Shown: positions 1-8,641 of the stretch, in pieces | Layout: every line of letters starts with the position of its first letter | Numbering within the stretch: position 1 is the stretch's first letter | NCBI GenBank assembly: GCA_030037775.1 | Contig: JASHQB010000349.1 | Span: 1-35,548 of the forward strand | Direction of reading: 5' to 3' | Source of the DNA: Candidatus Acidiferrales bacterium | Lineage (GTDB): Bacteria > Acidobacteriota > Terriglobia > Acidiferrales > UBA7541 | DNA: 35,548 bases | Program-made: the position numbers and the translations under genes | Notes under the pieces: model-generated | What the model was told of the DNA's origin: nothing | Database searches by the model: none | The model's input: the letters and a program-made list of their open reading frames with translations, nothing else

Positions 1-69
1 GATAATCAGGATGATTGCCACCACGATCAACAACTCAATCAACGAAAAGCCCTTCTGATTCCTCTTCAT
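1..69 (-). CDS. pilA: Type IV pilin / pseudopilin, N-terminus only (cut by window edge)
   Basis: The first 23 codons are visible and read MKRNQKGFSLIELLIVVAII before the window ends. This is the class III prepilin leader: a short basic leader, Gly7 followed by Phe8 at the cleavage site, the conserved Glu five residues into the mature protein, and a hydrophobic stalk. The leader would be cleaved and methylated by the prepilin peptidase PilD, which is not in this window. A strong ribosome binding site (AAGGAG, 75-80) lies 5 nt upstream of the ATG at 69. The gene is last in the pilBTC-pilSR cluster and 255 nt beyond pilR, with its own sigma-54-like promoter in that gap. It is most likely the major pilin PilA, but the visible part cannot exclude a minor pilin or a general-secretion pseudopilin. 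Confidence 0.85.
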   Translation of the reverse strand, partial: MKRNQKGFSLIELLIVVAIILII

Positions 70-135
70 GTTATCTCCTTAGGAATATCGTCGTACCTTT
101 TTGGAACTTTTTCGCATCCGGCGCTATTACAAAAG

Positions 136-150
136 GCAGGTAAGAGGCCA
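136..150 (-). promoter_or_regulatory. Candidate sigma-54 (-24/-12) promoter for the pilin gene
   Basis: Read on the minus strand this is TGGCCTCTTACCTGC. The TGGC element at -24 and the TGC at -12 match the sigma-54 consensus (TGGCACG-N4-TTGC) in 7 of 11 fixed positions, with the required 10-nt spacing between GG and GC. Transcription would start near position 124 and leave a leader of about 55 nt ahead of the pilin ATG. In Pseudomonas and Myxococcus pilA is sigma-54 dependent and activated by PilR, and pilR lies immediately upstream here. The match was found by eye, and the first T of TTGC is a C. Confidence 0.55.
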
Positions 151-324
151 ATTCTCGCGGTGTTTTTCTTCCCGGTTCCATAGGCGTAGGCTATTGATAA
201 GATGACTATTACGCAATCTGTGAGGCTGACAATCTCGCAGGGAGGGACCTACAAACTACGTACGTAGCTAAAAACGCCAATAAATGGCTCACGGTTTGGC
301 GCAAATCGTCGACCCAAGACGGCA

Positions 325-1713
325 CTAGATGCCATATTTCTTCGCGTAATGCCGAAACGACCTGTAGGTCATGTGCAGAAGCTCTGCGGCTCTCACTCGC
401 ACACCGCCGGAGCATTCCAGAGCCCCCAGCAAATACGCTCGTTCGAGGTCGCCGATATGTTTCTCGAGGTCCAATCCGCCCTCAGGTATGAGCCGCTTGG
501 GTTGCTCGGGAACCTGCCGCTCCGCGAAATGGTTCTGGTAATACATGATGATTCTTTCCGGCAGACCTTCCAGAGAAATTCTCTTCTCCGCTTCCAGCGC
601 CACCGCTCGCTCGATAGTGTTCTCCAGTTCACGCACATTTCCTGGCCAATCATAAGCCTCCAGCCGCTCCATGGCCTTCGGTTCGATGCCTTCAATCTTC
701 TTGCCCGTGGCGTTGCGAAAGCGCTCTAGAAAGTGCCGCGCCAGCAAGGGAATGTCCTCCCGCCGCTCCCGCAGCGCCGGCAGGTGCACCGGAATCACGC
801 TCAGCCGGTAATACAAATCCTCGCGGAAGCGCCCTTCGGCGATCTCTTTTTCCAGGTCCTTGTTCGTCGCGGCAATCACCCGGACGTCCACGTCCGTTTC
901 CTCCGTGCTTCCGATCGGCCGCACCTTGCCTTCTTGCAGCACGCGGTAGAGCTTCACCTGCATCGTCGGACTCATGTTCCCGATTTCGTCCATGAACAGC
1001 GTCCCGCCATCGGCCGCCTGGAACAGCCCGGCGCGATTGTCGTTAGCGCCGGTGAACGCTCCCTTCATGTATCCAAACAGCTCCGACTCCAGCAGCGTCT
1101 CCGGAAACGCCCCGCAATTGATGGTGATGAACGGCGCCTTCGCACGCATGCTGTTCTCATGAATGGCCCGCGCCACCAATTCCTTCCCCGTGCCGCTCTC
1201 GCCGGTAATCAGCACGCGGCTCGATTGCGGTGCAATCGTTTGAATCAGTTCGAAAATCGCTCGCATCTTCGGACTTGACCCGACGATGTTGTCCAGCCCG
1301 GTCAGCCGCCGCAGCTCGCGCCGCAAAATACCCGCCTCTTTCTTGAGCTTCAGGCCCTCCGCTACCTGATGCACCGCTGGCAGCAACTCATCGAGCAGTT
1401 TGTCTCCTTTGATCACGTACCGATCGGCGCCAAAGTTCACCGCTTCGATCGCCGTCCCCAGCGTCGGTACTCCCGTGACCAGAATGAACACCGTCGCCGC
1501 GCATACTTCCTTCGAATAGCGCAGCAGGTCCACGCCGCTCATATCCGGCATGCGGATGTCCGAGATCACGATGTCATAAATCTGCGATTCTAGCCGCCGC
1601 TTCGCCGCCTCGCCGTTGCTCGCCACTTCAACGCGATGCCCTTCCTTCCGGAACGTGATTTCCATTAGTTCGCAGATGGACTTTTCGTCATCTACGACCA
1701 GCATGTGTGCCAT
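325..1713 (-). CDS. pilR: Sigma-54-dependent response regulator, PilR type
   Basis: This 462-residue NtrC-family activator has a receiver domain (1-120, acidic pocket D8/D9, phospho-acceptor Asp52 in the SDIRMPD stretch). It is followed by a sigma-54 AAA+ domain (about 142-375) and a C-terminal Fis-like helix-turn-helix. In the AAA+ domain Walker A is GESGTGKE at 171-178, the sigma-54 contact loop GAFTGA is intact at 218-223, and Walker B ends in the MDEIG motif near 241-245. The start at 1713 is supported by GAGAGGG about 5 nt upstream and by the 12-nt gap after pilS, which suggests co-transcription. It most likely activates the pilin promoter at 136-150 once phosphorylated by PilS. Context and family make PilR much likelier than another NtrC paralogue. 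Confidence 0.9.
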   Translation of the reverse strand: MAHMLVVDDEKSICELMEITFRKEGHRVEVASNGEAAKRRLESQIYDIVISDIRMPDMSGVDLLRYSKEVCAATVFILVTGVPTLGTAIEAVNFGADRYVIKGDKLLDELLPAVHQVAEGLKLKKEAGILRRELRRLTGLDNIVGSSPKMRAIFELIQTIAPQSSRVLITGESGTGKELVARAIHENSMRAKAPFITINCGAFPETLLESELFGYMKGAFTGANDNRAGLFQAADGGTLFMDEIGNMSPTMQVKLYRVLQEGKVRPIGSTEETDVDVRVIAATNKDLEKEIAEGRFREDLYYRLSVIPVHLPALRERREDIPLLARHFLERFRNATGKKIEGIEPKAMERLEAYDWPGNVRELENTIERAVALEAEKRISLEGLPERIIMYYQNHFAERQVPEQPKRLIPEGGLDLEKHIGDLERAYLLGALECSGGVRVRAAELLHMTYRSFRHYAKKYGI

Positions 1714-1725
1714 GGTTCCCTCTCT

Positions 1726-3405
1726 TCACTCCATGAGAGCCGCTTGCGCTTTTTCGCTGTAACTCGTACTGAAATGCGTCGCCTTCAATCCTGCACCGCC
1801 CTGACGCGGCAGTTCCACGATGAATTCCGATCCCCGCCCCTGCTCCGATTCCACGCGGATTCGCCCCGCGTGCGCCTGCACCACTTGATACACGATCGCC
1901 AGGCCCAGACCGGTCCCTTTGGGAAAGCCCGACTGGAAAGGCTCAAACAGTTTCGCCGCCTGCCGCGCATCCAGTCCCACGCCAGTGTCACGAATGCCGA
2001 TGCGCACCCACTCACCATCTGCGTCCAGCTTCACCGTCAACGTGCCGCCGCCGGCCATGGCCCGCAGCGCGTTATTGCAAAGGTTCCAGATCACTTGCTT
2101 GATTCGGTCTCGGTCCACGCTCGCCTGGGCGTGCTCCACGGCAAATTGCCTTTCAATCCGGTATTTCCCTGCCGCACCCTGCTGACGCTCGATCAGCGTC
2201 AAGGCTTCGTCAATCAGCCCATTCACGTCCGCTTCCGCAAACGAATACGTCTTGTCGCGCGAATAGTCTAAAAAGTCCGTAATGATCTGGTTCAGCCGCT
2301 CCGATTCCCGCCCCACGATTTGCACCAGCTTCTTGTCGTCTTCGTCGAGCGGTGCCAGCCGCGCCAGCTCTTTCAGCGCTCCGGTCATGGCCGTCAGCGG
2401 CTGCCGGATCTCATGCGCGATGGCCGCGGAGAGCCGTCCGACCGCCGCCATTCGGTTCTTTGTTTCCACTTCGCGCTCGAGTCGCTTCAGTTCTGTCAAA
2501 TCCTGAAAGCTGAACACATATCCGCTCACATCGTGCCCCGTTTGCAGCGGAGATACCGACACGCCCAAGAAGCGCTTTTCGCCGGTCGGCGTGTGGATCT
2601 CCGTTTCCTTCCGCGACGCCATGAACCCCGATTCGGTGTCTGCATCCGTCAGCCAGAATCCTGGCAACACTTCGCGAATCTGCTTCCCCAGAAAGGCCAC
2701 GCTGGAAATCCCTGCGATATCCCCGCCCGCGCGATTCACCAGCAAAATCTTGCCCTCGAGGTCCGTGGTAATCAGCCCTCCGCGCATCGATTCGATGATG
2801 TTTTCGTTGAACGCCTGCAGGTCGCGCAGCTCTTCGCGCTTTTCTTCGAGCTCCACTCCCTTGCTCTTCAGCATATGCGCTAGCAGACTTCCCAGGTACG
2901 CCACTGCCAGAAACGCCAGCAAATTGCTCAGTACGCTGAAGGCCAGCACCCGCGGTGTCGGCGTCGTCAGTGACGTGTTCGGGATGACCCCGTATTGCAC
3001 CAATTCGACTAGCCCGCCAAGCAGCGCAAATGCCCCGCCCGCCACCAGGAACACACTGCGGCGCTCCAGCATCACGCAGGCCATCAAAATCACAACCACG
3101 TACAGCGAGATGAAATAGCTCTCGTGCCCGCCCGTCGAATACACCAATCCTGTCACCAGCAGCAGGTCCGCCACAATTTGCAGCGGCGCGTGCCAGCGCG
3201 CCTCGGGAATCCATCGCAACAGAATTACGAAGCAGGTCGCCAACAGGTACCAAAGCAGAATTTCCGGAACGAAATACTTCGGTGTCAGCAGAAGCGGTGT
3301 GAGCTGGTGCACCGCCAGCACCACCGCCAGCAGGAAGGAAATGACCAGGAACCGCACGCGACCCAGCCATTCCAGCCATTGCGTTGTGTTTTGCGTGAGT
3401 TCCAT
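1726..3405 (-). CDS. pilS: Sensor histidine kinase, PilS type
   Basis: This 559-residue membrane sensor kinase has six predicted membrane helices (roughly 18-38, 46-65, 73-90, 97-114, 117-137 and 152-175) with very short loops, as in PilS. A coiled linker (about 180-200) leads to a PAS domain (about 200-305), then a HisKA domain with the phospho-acceptor His331 ([13 protein letters not shown]). A C-terminal ATPase domain carries the N box ([10 protein letters not shown]) and G box ([13 protein letters not shown]). It lies 12 nt upstream of pilR, so the two form one two-component unit. In Pseudomonas, PilS senses the pilin pool in the inner membrane, and a similar role is inferred here. No strong ribosome binding site precedes the ATG, and 152 nt with a perfect hairpin separate it from pilC. 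Confidence 0.88.
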   Translation of the reverse strand: MELTQNTTQWLEWLGRVRFLVISFLLAVVLAVHQLTPLLLTPKYFVPEILLWYLLATCFVILLRWIPEARWHAPLQIVADLLLVTGLVYSTGGHESYFISLYVVVILMACVMLERRSVFLVAGGAFALLGGLVELVQYGVIPNTSLTTPTPRVLAFSVLSNLLAFLAVAYLGSLLAHMLKSKGVELEEKREELRDLQAFNENIIESMRGGLITTDLEGKILLVNRAGGDIAGISSVAFLGKQIREVLPGFWLTDADTESGFMASRKETEIHTPTGEKRFLGVSVSPLQTGHDVSGYVFSFQDLTELKRLEREVETKNRMAAVGRLSAAIAHEIRQPLTAMTGALKELARLAPLDEDDKKLVQIVGRESERLNQIITDFLDYSRDKTYSFAEADVNGLIDEALTLIERQQGAAGKYRIERQFAVEHAQASVDRDRIKQVIWNLCNNALRAMAGGGTLTVKLDADGEWVRIGIRDTGVGLDARQAAKLFEPFQSGFPKGTGLGLAIVYQVVQAHAGRIRVESEQGRGSEFIVELPRQGGAGLKATHFSTSYSEKAQAALME

Positions 3406-3479
3406 TCCCGATTATCCGTGACGCCCCACCCGCCGCTGGAGTCGGGATCTCAGTTGCGCCCTAAAGAACTGCAAGCCTT

Positions 3480-3512
3480 GCGGCCTCCGATTCGCTCCGG
3501 ACCGGAGGCCGC
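3480..3512. repeat. Perfect 10-bp hairpin in the pilC-pilS gap
   Basis: The arms GCGGCCTCCG (3480-3489) and CGGAGGCCGC (3503-3512) are exact inverted complements around a 13-nt loop. No T run follows on either strand, so it is unlikely to be a normal intrinsic terminator. It lies within the pilus operon, and the octamer TGACGCCC occurs on both sides (3419-3426 and 3520-3527). It could be an mRNA processing or stability element, or a small REP/MITE-like insertion. Confidence 0.6.
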
Positions 3513-3557
3513 CCTATCCTGACGCCCTGGTCTTCATGCGGCACCTTGACGCTTCGC

Positions 3558-4781
3558 TTAGGCGCCGCCCCCCGTCGCCAGTTTTCCAATCAGTGAGAAC
3601 AGCGGCAAGTACATCGATATGACGATGCCGCCGACCACGATTCCCAAGAACATGATCATGACCGGCTCCATCAAGGTCAGCAAATCCTTCACCGCCGCGT
3701 CCACTTCGTCCTCGTAAAAGTCCGCAATCTTCTGCAGCATCGCGTCCATCGCACCGGTCTGTTCGCCCACCGCGATCATCTGCGTCACCATCCCCGGAAA
3801 CACTTCCGTTTCCTTCAGCGGATCCACCAGTGAACGTCCTGCTTCCACCGCCTTCCGCGTCTTTTGAATCGCGCGCTCCACCACCGCGTTGCCTGACGTC
3901 TTGGCGGTGATGTCCAGTCCTTCCAGGATCGGCACGCCGCTCGAAATCAGCGTCCCGAGCGTCCGCGTGAATCGCGCCACCGCGATCTTCCGCAGCAACA
4001 TTCCGATAATCGGAAGCTTCAGCAATCCTGTGTCGATCGCCAGCCGTCCCTGCGGCGTCCCGTACCACACTTTCATCGCGAAGGCGCCGCCGGCGATGAA
4101 CACCACAATCAGCAACCCATAAATGCTGCCCACGAAATTGCTCAGCCCGATCACGATGCGCGTCGGCAGTGGCAGCGCCGCTCCTAATCCCGCGAACAGG
4201 GTCACGAAGATCGGCACCACTTTCCACAGCAGCAGTGCGATCACGCCGCCCGCAATGCTCAGCACTGCCGCCGGGTAAATCATCGCCGACTTCACCGCGC
4301 GCTTCAGTTTTACGTTCTTCTCGATGTACGTCGACAGGCGCTGCAGAATGGTGTCCAGAATACCGCCTGTCTCGCCCGCTTCCACCATGTTGTAATAGAG
4401 TGGGTCAAAAACCTTTTCGTACTGCTTCATCGAGGACGACAGCGTCGCGCCGCCCTCCACCGACCCGCGCACGCCGGTCAGAATCTTCTGGAATGTTTTG
4501 TTCTCCTGCTGCTGCGCGAGAATTTCCAGACACTGCACCAGCGGCAAGCCCGCGTCGATCATCACCGAGAACTGCCGCGTGAACACCGCCAGCTCTTTGT
4601 TCTTCACCTTCCCGCCGCCAAAGGACGGAATGGAAAACTCTTTCCCCTTTTCCGACACTTTGCTGACGTTGATCTGCTCTCGACGCAAAGCGGTCTGCAG
4701 CTCGCTCTTCGTCGTCGCGGTTCGCTCTCCCGAGACCTTCGTCCCCGCTCGATTCACCCCGGTGTATGTGTAGACCGGCAT
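3558..4781 (-). CDS. pilC: Type IV pilus inner-membrane platform protein
   Basis: This 407-residue protein is the usual length for PilC/GspF. It starts with the short MPVYTYTGVNRAG motif typical of the family and has two repeated T2SSF domains. Each domain is a helical cytoplasmic bundle followed by membrane helices, the last near the C-terminus (VMIMFLGIVVGGIVISMYLP). PilC sits in the inner membrane, binds PilB and PilT, and transmits ATPase motion to pilin. An AGGAGG ribosome binding site 8 nt before the ATG supports the start at 4781. The gap to pilT is 32 nt, consistent with an operon. GspF of a type II secretion system is the main alternative, but the adjacent pilT argues for a pilus. 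Confidence 0.93.
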   Translation of the reverse strand: MPVYTYTGVNRAGTKVSGERTATTKSELQTALRREQINVSKVSEKGKEFSIPSFGGGKVKNKELAVFTRQFSVMIDAGLPLVQCLEILAQQQENKTFQKILTGVRGSVEGGATLSSSMKQYEKVFDPLYYNMVEAGETGGILDTILQRLSTYIEKNVKLKRAVKSAMIYPAAVLSIAGGVIALLLWKVVPIFVTLFAGLGAALPLPTRIVIGLSNFVGSIYGLLIVVFIAGGAFAMKVWYGTPQGRLAIDTGLLKLPIIGMLLRKIAVARFTRTLGTLISSGVPILEGLDITAKTSGNAVVERAIQKTRKAVEAGRSLVDPLKETEVFPGMVTQMIAVGEQTGAMDAMLQKIADFYEDEVDAAVKDLLTLMEPVMIMFLGIVVGGIVISMYLPLFSLIGKLATGGGA

Positions 4782-4813
4782 CTCCGTTGCCTCCTATTTC
4801 CTTTTGCCTCGCC

Positions 4814-5926
4814 CTACCGCCGCGCCGGCGTTTTCCCGGCCATCGAAGGCGAAGTGACTCCGCGATTGATCAGATCCTGCAGCTCATCCGGATTCGATGA
4901 CCGCAAAAGCGCTGTTTCCATGCTGATGGTCTTCTGGAAATACGCGTTCGCTAAAGACTGATTGAAAGTTTGCATTCCCGTCGTTCCCGTGCCCGTTTGC
5001 ATGGCCGAATAAATCTGGTGAATTTTGTCTTCGCGAATCAGGTTGCGGATCGCTGCGTTCGGAATCAGGATTTCCATCACCATGGCCCGCCCTCTTCCGT
5101 CCACCCGCGGCAAAAGCGATTGGCAAAGAATCCCTTCCAGCACCATCGAGAGCTGCGCGCGCACCTGTGGCTGCTGGTGCGCCGGAAAAACGTCCACGAT
5201 ACGGTTGATCGTCGACACCGCCGAATTCGTGTGCAGCGTCGCGAACGTCAAGTGGCCGGTTTCCGCGATGCGTAGCGCCGACTCGATCGTTTCCAAATCG
5301 CGCATTTCGCCGATCAGCACCACGTCCGGGTCTTCGCGCAACGCCGCGCGCAGCGAATTCGAAAACGAGTGCGTGTCCGAGTGCACTTCGCGCTGGTTCA
5401 CCAGGCACTTCTTGTGGTTGTGCAAAAACTCGATGGGGTCCTCGATCGTGATCATGTGCTCTTCACGTTCGTTGTTGATCTTGTCCAGCATCGCCGCCAG
5501 CGTCGTGGACTTTCCCGAGCCCGTCGGCCCCGTCACCAACACCAGCCCGCGCGGCTTGTCGCACAAGCTCCGCACCACCGGAGCCAGTCCCAGCGCGTCG
5601 AAACTCTTGATCTCCCATGGAATCGTTCGGAACACCGCCGCGACCGCGCCGCGCTGATGGAAAATGTTTCCCCGAAAACGCGCCAGGCTCTTCAACCCGA
5701 ACGAAAAGTCCAGTTCCAGGTTTTCCTCCAGTCGGTGCTTCTGCGCGTCCGTCAACACGCTGTACGCCAGCGCCTTGGTGTCCGCCGCGGTCAAGGCCGG
5801 CATGTCCAGCGGCCGCAAATGTCCGTTCACGCGCACTCGCGGCGCGCTGTTTGTCGACAAATGCAGGTCGCTTCCGCCCATCTCGATCATCTTCTTCAGC
5901 AACTCGCTCAGCGGAATACTCGGCAT
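4814..5926 (-). CDS. pilT: Pilus retraction ATPase (twitching motility)
   Basis: This 370-residue cytoplasmic hexameric ATPase powers pilus depolymerisation. Walker A is GPTGSGKS at 133-140. The Asp box is EDPIEF (162-167), the atypical Walker B is in DVVLIGEMRD (201-210), and the His box is HLTFATLHTN (225-234). The N-terminal PAS-like part carries the GGSDLHLS motif (17-24) diagnostic of PilT rather than PilB. The length fits the PilT family. AAGGAG 9 nt before the ATG supports the start. It lies 19 nt after pilB. Together with PilB it implies a retractile pilus, hence likely twitching motility or DNA uptake. PilU is a less likely alternative because only one such gene is present. Confidence 0.93.
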   Translation of the reverse strand: MPSIPLSELLKKMIEMGGSDLHLSTNSAPRVRVNGHLRPLDMPALTAADTKALAYSVLTDAQKHRLEENLELDFSFGLKSLARFRGNIFHQRGAVAAVFRTIPWEIKSFDALGLAPVVRSLCDKPRGLVLVTGPTGSGKSTTLAAMLDKINNEREEHMITIEDPIEFLHNHKKCLVNQREVHSDTHSFSNSLRAALREDPDVVLIGEMRDLETIESALRIAETGHLTFATLHTNSAVSTINRIVDVFPAHQQPQVRAQLSMVLEGILCQSLLPRVDGRGRAMVMEILIPNAAIRNLIREDKIHQIYSAMQTGTGTTGMQTFNQSLANAYFQKTISMETALLRSSNPDELQDLINRGVTSPSMAGKTPARR

Positions 5927-5945
5927 CTTCTGTGCTCCTTCAGTT

Positions 5946-7661
5946 TTACAACACCGTTTCGCGCACCACTTCTTCCAGCGTAGTCATTCCCGCCGCCACT
6001 TTGATCAGCCCGCTTTTCCGCAGCGTGATCATTCCGCCCTCCAGCGCCTTCTTCTTCAACTCCAGCGCCGAAGCGCCCACCAAAATCAGTTCCTTCAGAT
6101 CGTCGTTCACTTCCATCACTTCGTATAACGCCACCCGCCCCTTGTATCCCGTGTTGTTGCACGTCCCGCAGCCGCGCCCGTGATGTATCACTGTGCTCTT
6201 CGCCTCTTCCGGGGTGTAACCAGCATCCACCAGCGCCTGCGGCGTAATCTGCAGCGGCTCCTTGCACTGCGCGCAAACGCGCCGCACCAACCGTTGCGCC
6301 GCGATCAGGTTCACCGAAGTCGCCACCAGGAATGGCTCGATTCCCATGTTCATCAACCGGCTGATCGTCGACGGCGCATCGTTGGTGTGCAGTGTCGACA
6401 GCACCAAATGGCCCGTCAGCGCCGCTTTCACCGCAATTTCCGCCGTTTCGAAGTCTCGAATTTCGCCGACCAGAATGATGTTGGGGTCTTGTCGCAAAAA
6501 CGCGCGCAGCGCCGACGCGAAGTTCAGCCCGATCTGCTCCTTCATCTGCACCTGGTTGATTCCCGGCAGCTGGAATTCCACTGGATCTTCCGCGGTCATG
6601 ATGTTCGTGTCTGGCGTGTTCAACCGTGCCACCGACGAATACAGCGTGTTCGTCTTGCCCGATCCGGTGGGCCCGGTCACCAGCACCATTCCGTACGGCC
6701 GCAGAATCGCCTTCAAGAATTTATCCAGCGACTGTTGCTCGAACCCCAATTTCGTCATGTCCAGGCGCAGATTTTCCTTGTCCAACAAGCGCATCACGAT
6801 TTTTTCGCCGAAGAGCGTCGGCACCGTCGAAACGCGGAAATCCAACTCTTTCTTCTTTCCGTCCTTCTGATACTTGATCATGATGCGGCCGTCTTGCGGC
6901 AGCCGCTTCTCGCTGATATCCAATTTCGACATGATCTTGATGCGGCTGGTGATGGCATCCTTCAATTTCAGCGGTGGCGACATCACTGTCTGCATCACGC
7001 CGTCGATGCGGAACCGCACGCGATACTCCTTCTCGTAAGGCTCCACGTGGATGTCGCTCGCTCCTCGCTTCACCGCGTCCGTCAGAATCAGGTTCACCAG
7101 TTTGATGATCGGTGCTTCTTCCGCCGCTTTTTCCAGCGACGCCAAATCCATGTCCGCTTCTTCTTGCGTCAGCTCCAGCGCCGCGTCGTCGCCGGCAAGG
7201 TCCTTCATCACCTTGTCCAGCTCTTCCACGCTCTCCACCGCGCCGTAGAATTTCCCGATGGCCTCCACGATCGCCGTTTCTGAAGCCACCACCGGCTCCA
7301 CGTTGAAGCCGGTCATGAACTTGATATCGTCCATCGCGAAGACGTTCGTCGGGTCCGTCATCGCGATCGTCAGCGTCGAGCCCACCCGCGAGAGCGGCAC
7401 AATCTGGTAGCGCACCGCGGTCTCTTGCGGAATCAGCTTGATGACGCTGGGATCCACTTCGTAGAACTTCAAATTGATGGAAGGAACGCCATACTGCCGC
7501 GAAAGCACGGCGGTGATGTCTTCGTCGCTCACGATGCCCAGCTTCACCAGGCACGTGCCCAGCCGCCCGCCTTCTCTTTTCTGATACTCGAGCGCCTGCT
7601 TCAGCTGATCCTGTGAGATCAGGCTGTCTCGAACCAGTATTTCACCTAAGCGCGACGACAT
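5946..7661 (-). CDS. pilB: Type IV pilus assembly ATPase
   Basis: This 571-residue extension ATPase opens the pilus cluster. The N-terminal MshEN/T2SSE-N domain (about 1-145) starts with the RLGEILVRDSLIS type of motif seen in PilB. The motor domain has Walker A GPTGSGKT (330-337), an Asp box AEDPVEF (357-363), Walker B near 395-403 and the His box HLVLSTLHTN (418-427). Four cysteines (C463, C466, C498, C501) form the zinc-binding C-terminal motif typical of PilB/GspE. The stretch near 145-185 is acidic and probably a flexible linker. The ATG at 7661 follows AGGAG by 8 nt. Transcription would run pilB, pilT, pilC, pilS, pilR. Confidence 0.93.
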   Translation of the reverse strand: MSSRLGEILVRDSLISQDQLKQALEYQKREGGRLGTCLVKLGIVSDEDITAVLSRQYGVPSINLKFYEVDPSVIKLIPQETAVRYQIVPLSRVGSTLTIAMTDPTNVFAMDDIKFMTGFNVEPVVASETAIVEAIGKFYGAVESVEELDKVMKDLAGDDAALELTQEEADMDLASLEKAAEEAPIIKLVNLILTDAVKRGASDIHVEPYEKEYRVRFRIDGVMQTVMSPPLKLKDAITSRIKIMSKLDISEKRLPQDGRIMIKYQKDGKKKELDFRVSTVPTLFGEKIVMRLLDKENLRLDMTKLGFEQQSLDKFLKAILRPYGMVLVTGPTGSGKTNTLYSSVARLNTPDTNIMTAEDPVEFQLPGINQVQMKEQIGLNFASALRAFLRQDPNIILVGEIRDFETAEIAVKAALTGHLVLSTLHTNDAPSTISRLMNMGIEPFLVATSVNLIAAQRLVRRVCAQCKEPLQITPQALVDAGYTPEEAKSTVIHHGRGCGTCNNTGYKGRVALYEVMEVNDDLKELILVGASALELKKKALEGGMITLRKSGLIKVAAGMTTLEEVVRETVL

Positions 7662-7773
7662 TCACCATGCTCCTGGCGCGCAAGCTTCGCCGTTTTCCTT
7701 ACAGAAGTCCCAACACTAGCACGCGCTCAACTGGGAATTGCGCTTCCCGTTCCGAGTCGTTCTGTAACAGGAA

Positions 7774-7791
7774 CCTGTACACTCGTACAGG
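7774..7791. promoter_or_regulatory. Inverted repeat matching the LexA-box form CTGT-N8-ACAG
   Basis: CCTGTACACTCGTACAGG is a perfect 7-bp inverted repeat around ACTC. It contains exactly CTGT-N8-ACAG, the SOS-box core known from gamma-proteobacteria. It lies in the divergent gap between pilB and a DNA glycosylase gene, 83 nt before the first possible glycosylase start. A damage-regulated repair gene is plausible, but the LexA motif of this lineage is not known to me and such an 8-base core can occur by chance about once per 65 kb. Confidence 0.35.
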
Positions 7792-7939
7792 CGCTCCTTC
7801 GTGCGCCGCCATTTCTTGACTGGACGCTTCTTGCTCGTTATCGTGCCCGTGCGCGGCGAAGCGCACCTGCGTAATGTCCCAAGAGGTTTTTCGTACGGAA
7901 GCTCTCTATCGGAAGGAGACCCCAAGGCATCCTATTTCC

Positions 7940-8605
7940 ATGCCTCAACCCGTCACCACGCCCCCAAATTCCCTGCCATTATATTACCAAACCCTCTTCG
8001 ACCACCTCGGCCCACAAAACTGGTGGCCTGCCCGTACCCCCTTCGAAGTCATCGTCGGCGCCATCCTCACCCAAAACACCTCTTGGACCAACGTCGAACG
8101 CGCCATCGCCAATCTTCGCCGTGAACGCCTTCTGGCTCCGCTCGCCCTCGAACGCGTCTCCACCGCTCGCCTCGCTGCGCTGATCCGCTCCTCTGGCTAT
8201 TTCCGCCAAAAGGCCAAAAGACTGAAAGCCTTCGTGCGCTTCCTCCGCGCCGAATATTCCGGCTCCCTCACCCGCATGTTCCGCACCCCCACACTCGCAC
8301 TGCGCGAAAAGCTCCTCGCCGTCCACGGCATTGGCCCGGAAACCGCCGACTCCATCCTTCTTTATGCCGGCCACAAAGATGTCTTCGTCGTCGACGCCTA
8401 CACCAAGCGCATCTTCTCCCGCCACGGCTTCGTCCCCGAAGACGTGCCCTACGAGGAACTCCGGTCCTTGATTGAATCCGCGCTTCCTCGTGACGTATCG
8501 CGTTACAATGAGTTTCATGCGCTGCTCGTCCAGGTCGGGAAGAACTGGTGCCGCCCTCGCGAACCGCGCTGCGCCGGCTGTCCCTTGCACTCCTTTTTAC
8601 CCTGA
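7940..8605 (+). CDS. Endonuclease III-related DNA glycosylase (HhH-GPD)
   Basis: This protein has 221 residues from the ATG at 7940. An in-frame ATG at 7874 would add 22 residues with no family similarity, and neither start has a well-placed ribosome binding site (AAGGAG at 7913-7918 is about 20 nt before 7940). The HhH-GPD core is clear: ILTQNTSWTNVERAI, then the hairpin LLAVHGIGPETADSILLYA, then the catalytic Asp in VFVVDAYTKRI. The lysine used by endonuclease III for AP-lyase chemistry is Glu in GIGPETAD, as in the Nth-related/MagIII-like group. It is therefore probably a monofunctional base glycosylase. Three cluster cysteines (C-X6-C-X2-C) are present near the C-terminus, but the fourth is missing. 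Its substrate is unknown. Confidence 0.85.
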   Translation: MPQPVTTPPNSLPLYYQTLFDHLGPQNWWPARTPFEVIVGAILTQNTSWTNVERAIANLRRERLLAPLALERVSTARLAALIRSSGYFRQKAKRLKAFVRFLRAEYSGSLTRMFRTPTLALREKLLAVHGIGPETADSILLYAGHKDVFVVDAYTKRIFSRHGFVPEDVPYEELRSLIESALPRDVSRYNEFHALLVQVGKNWCRPREPRCAGCPLHSFLP

Positions 8606-8641
8606 GCGCATCATTTGCAAGGGCCTCGGCGAGGCATGGCC

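Noticed and set aside
301-315. A second possible sigma-54 site (GG-N10-GC on the minus strand) just after pilR
   Set aside because: Only the GG and GC dinucleotides match, the rest of the consensus is absent, and it lies more than 230 nt from the pilin start.
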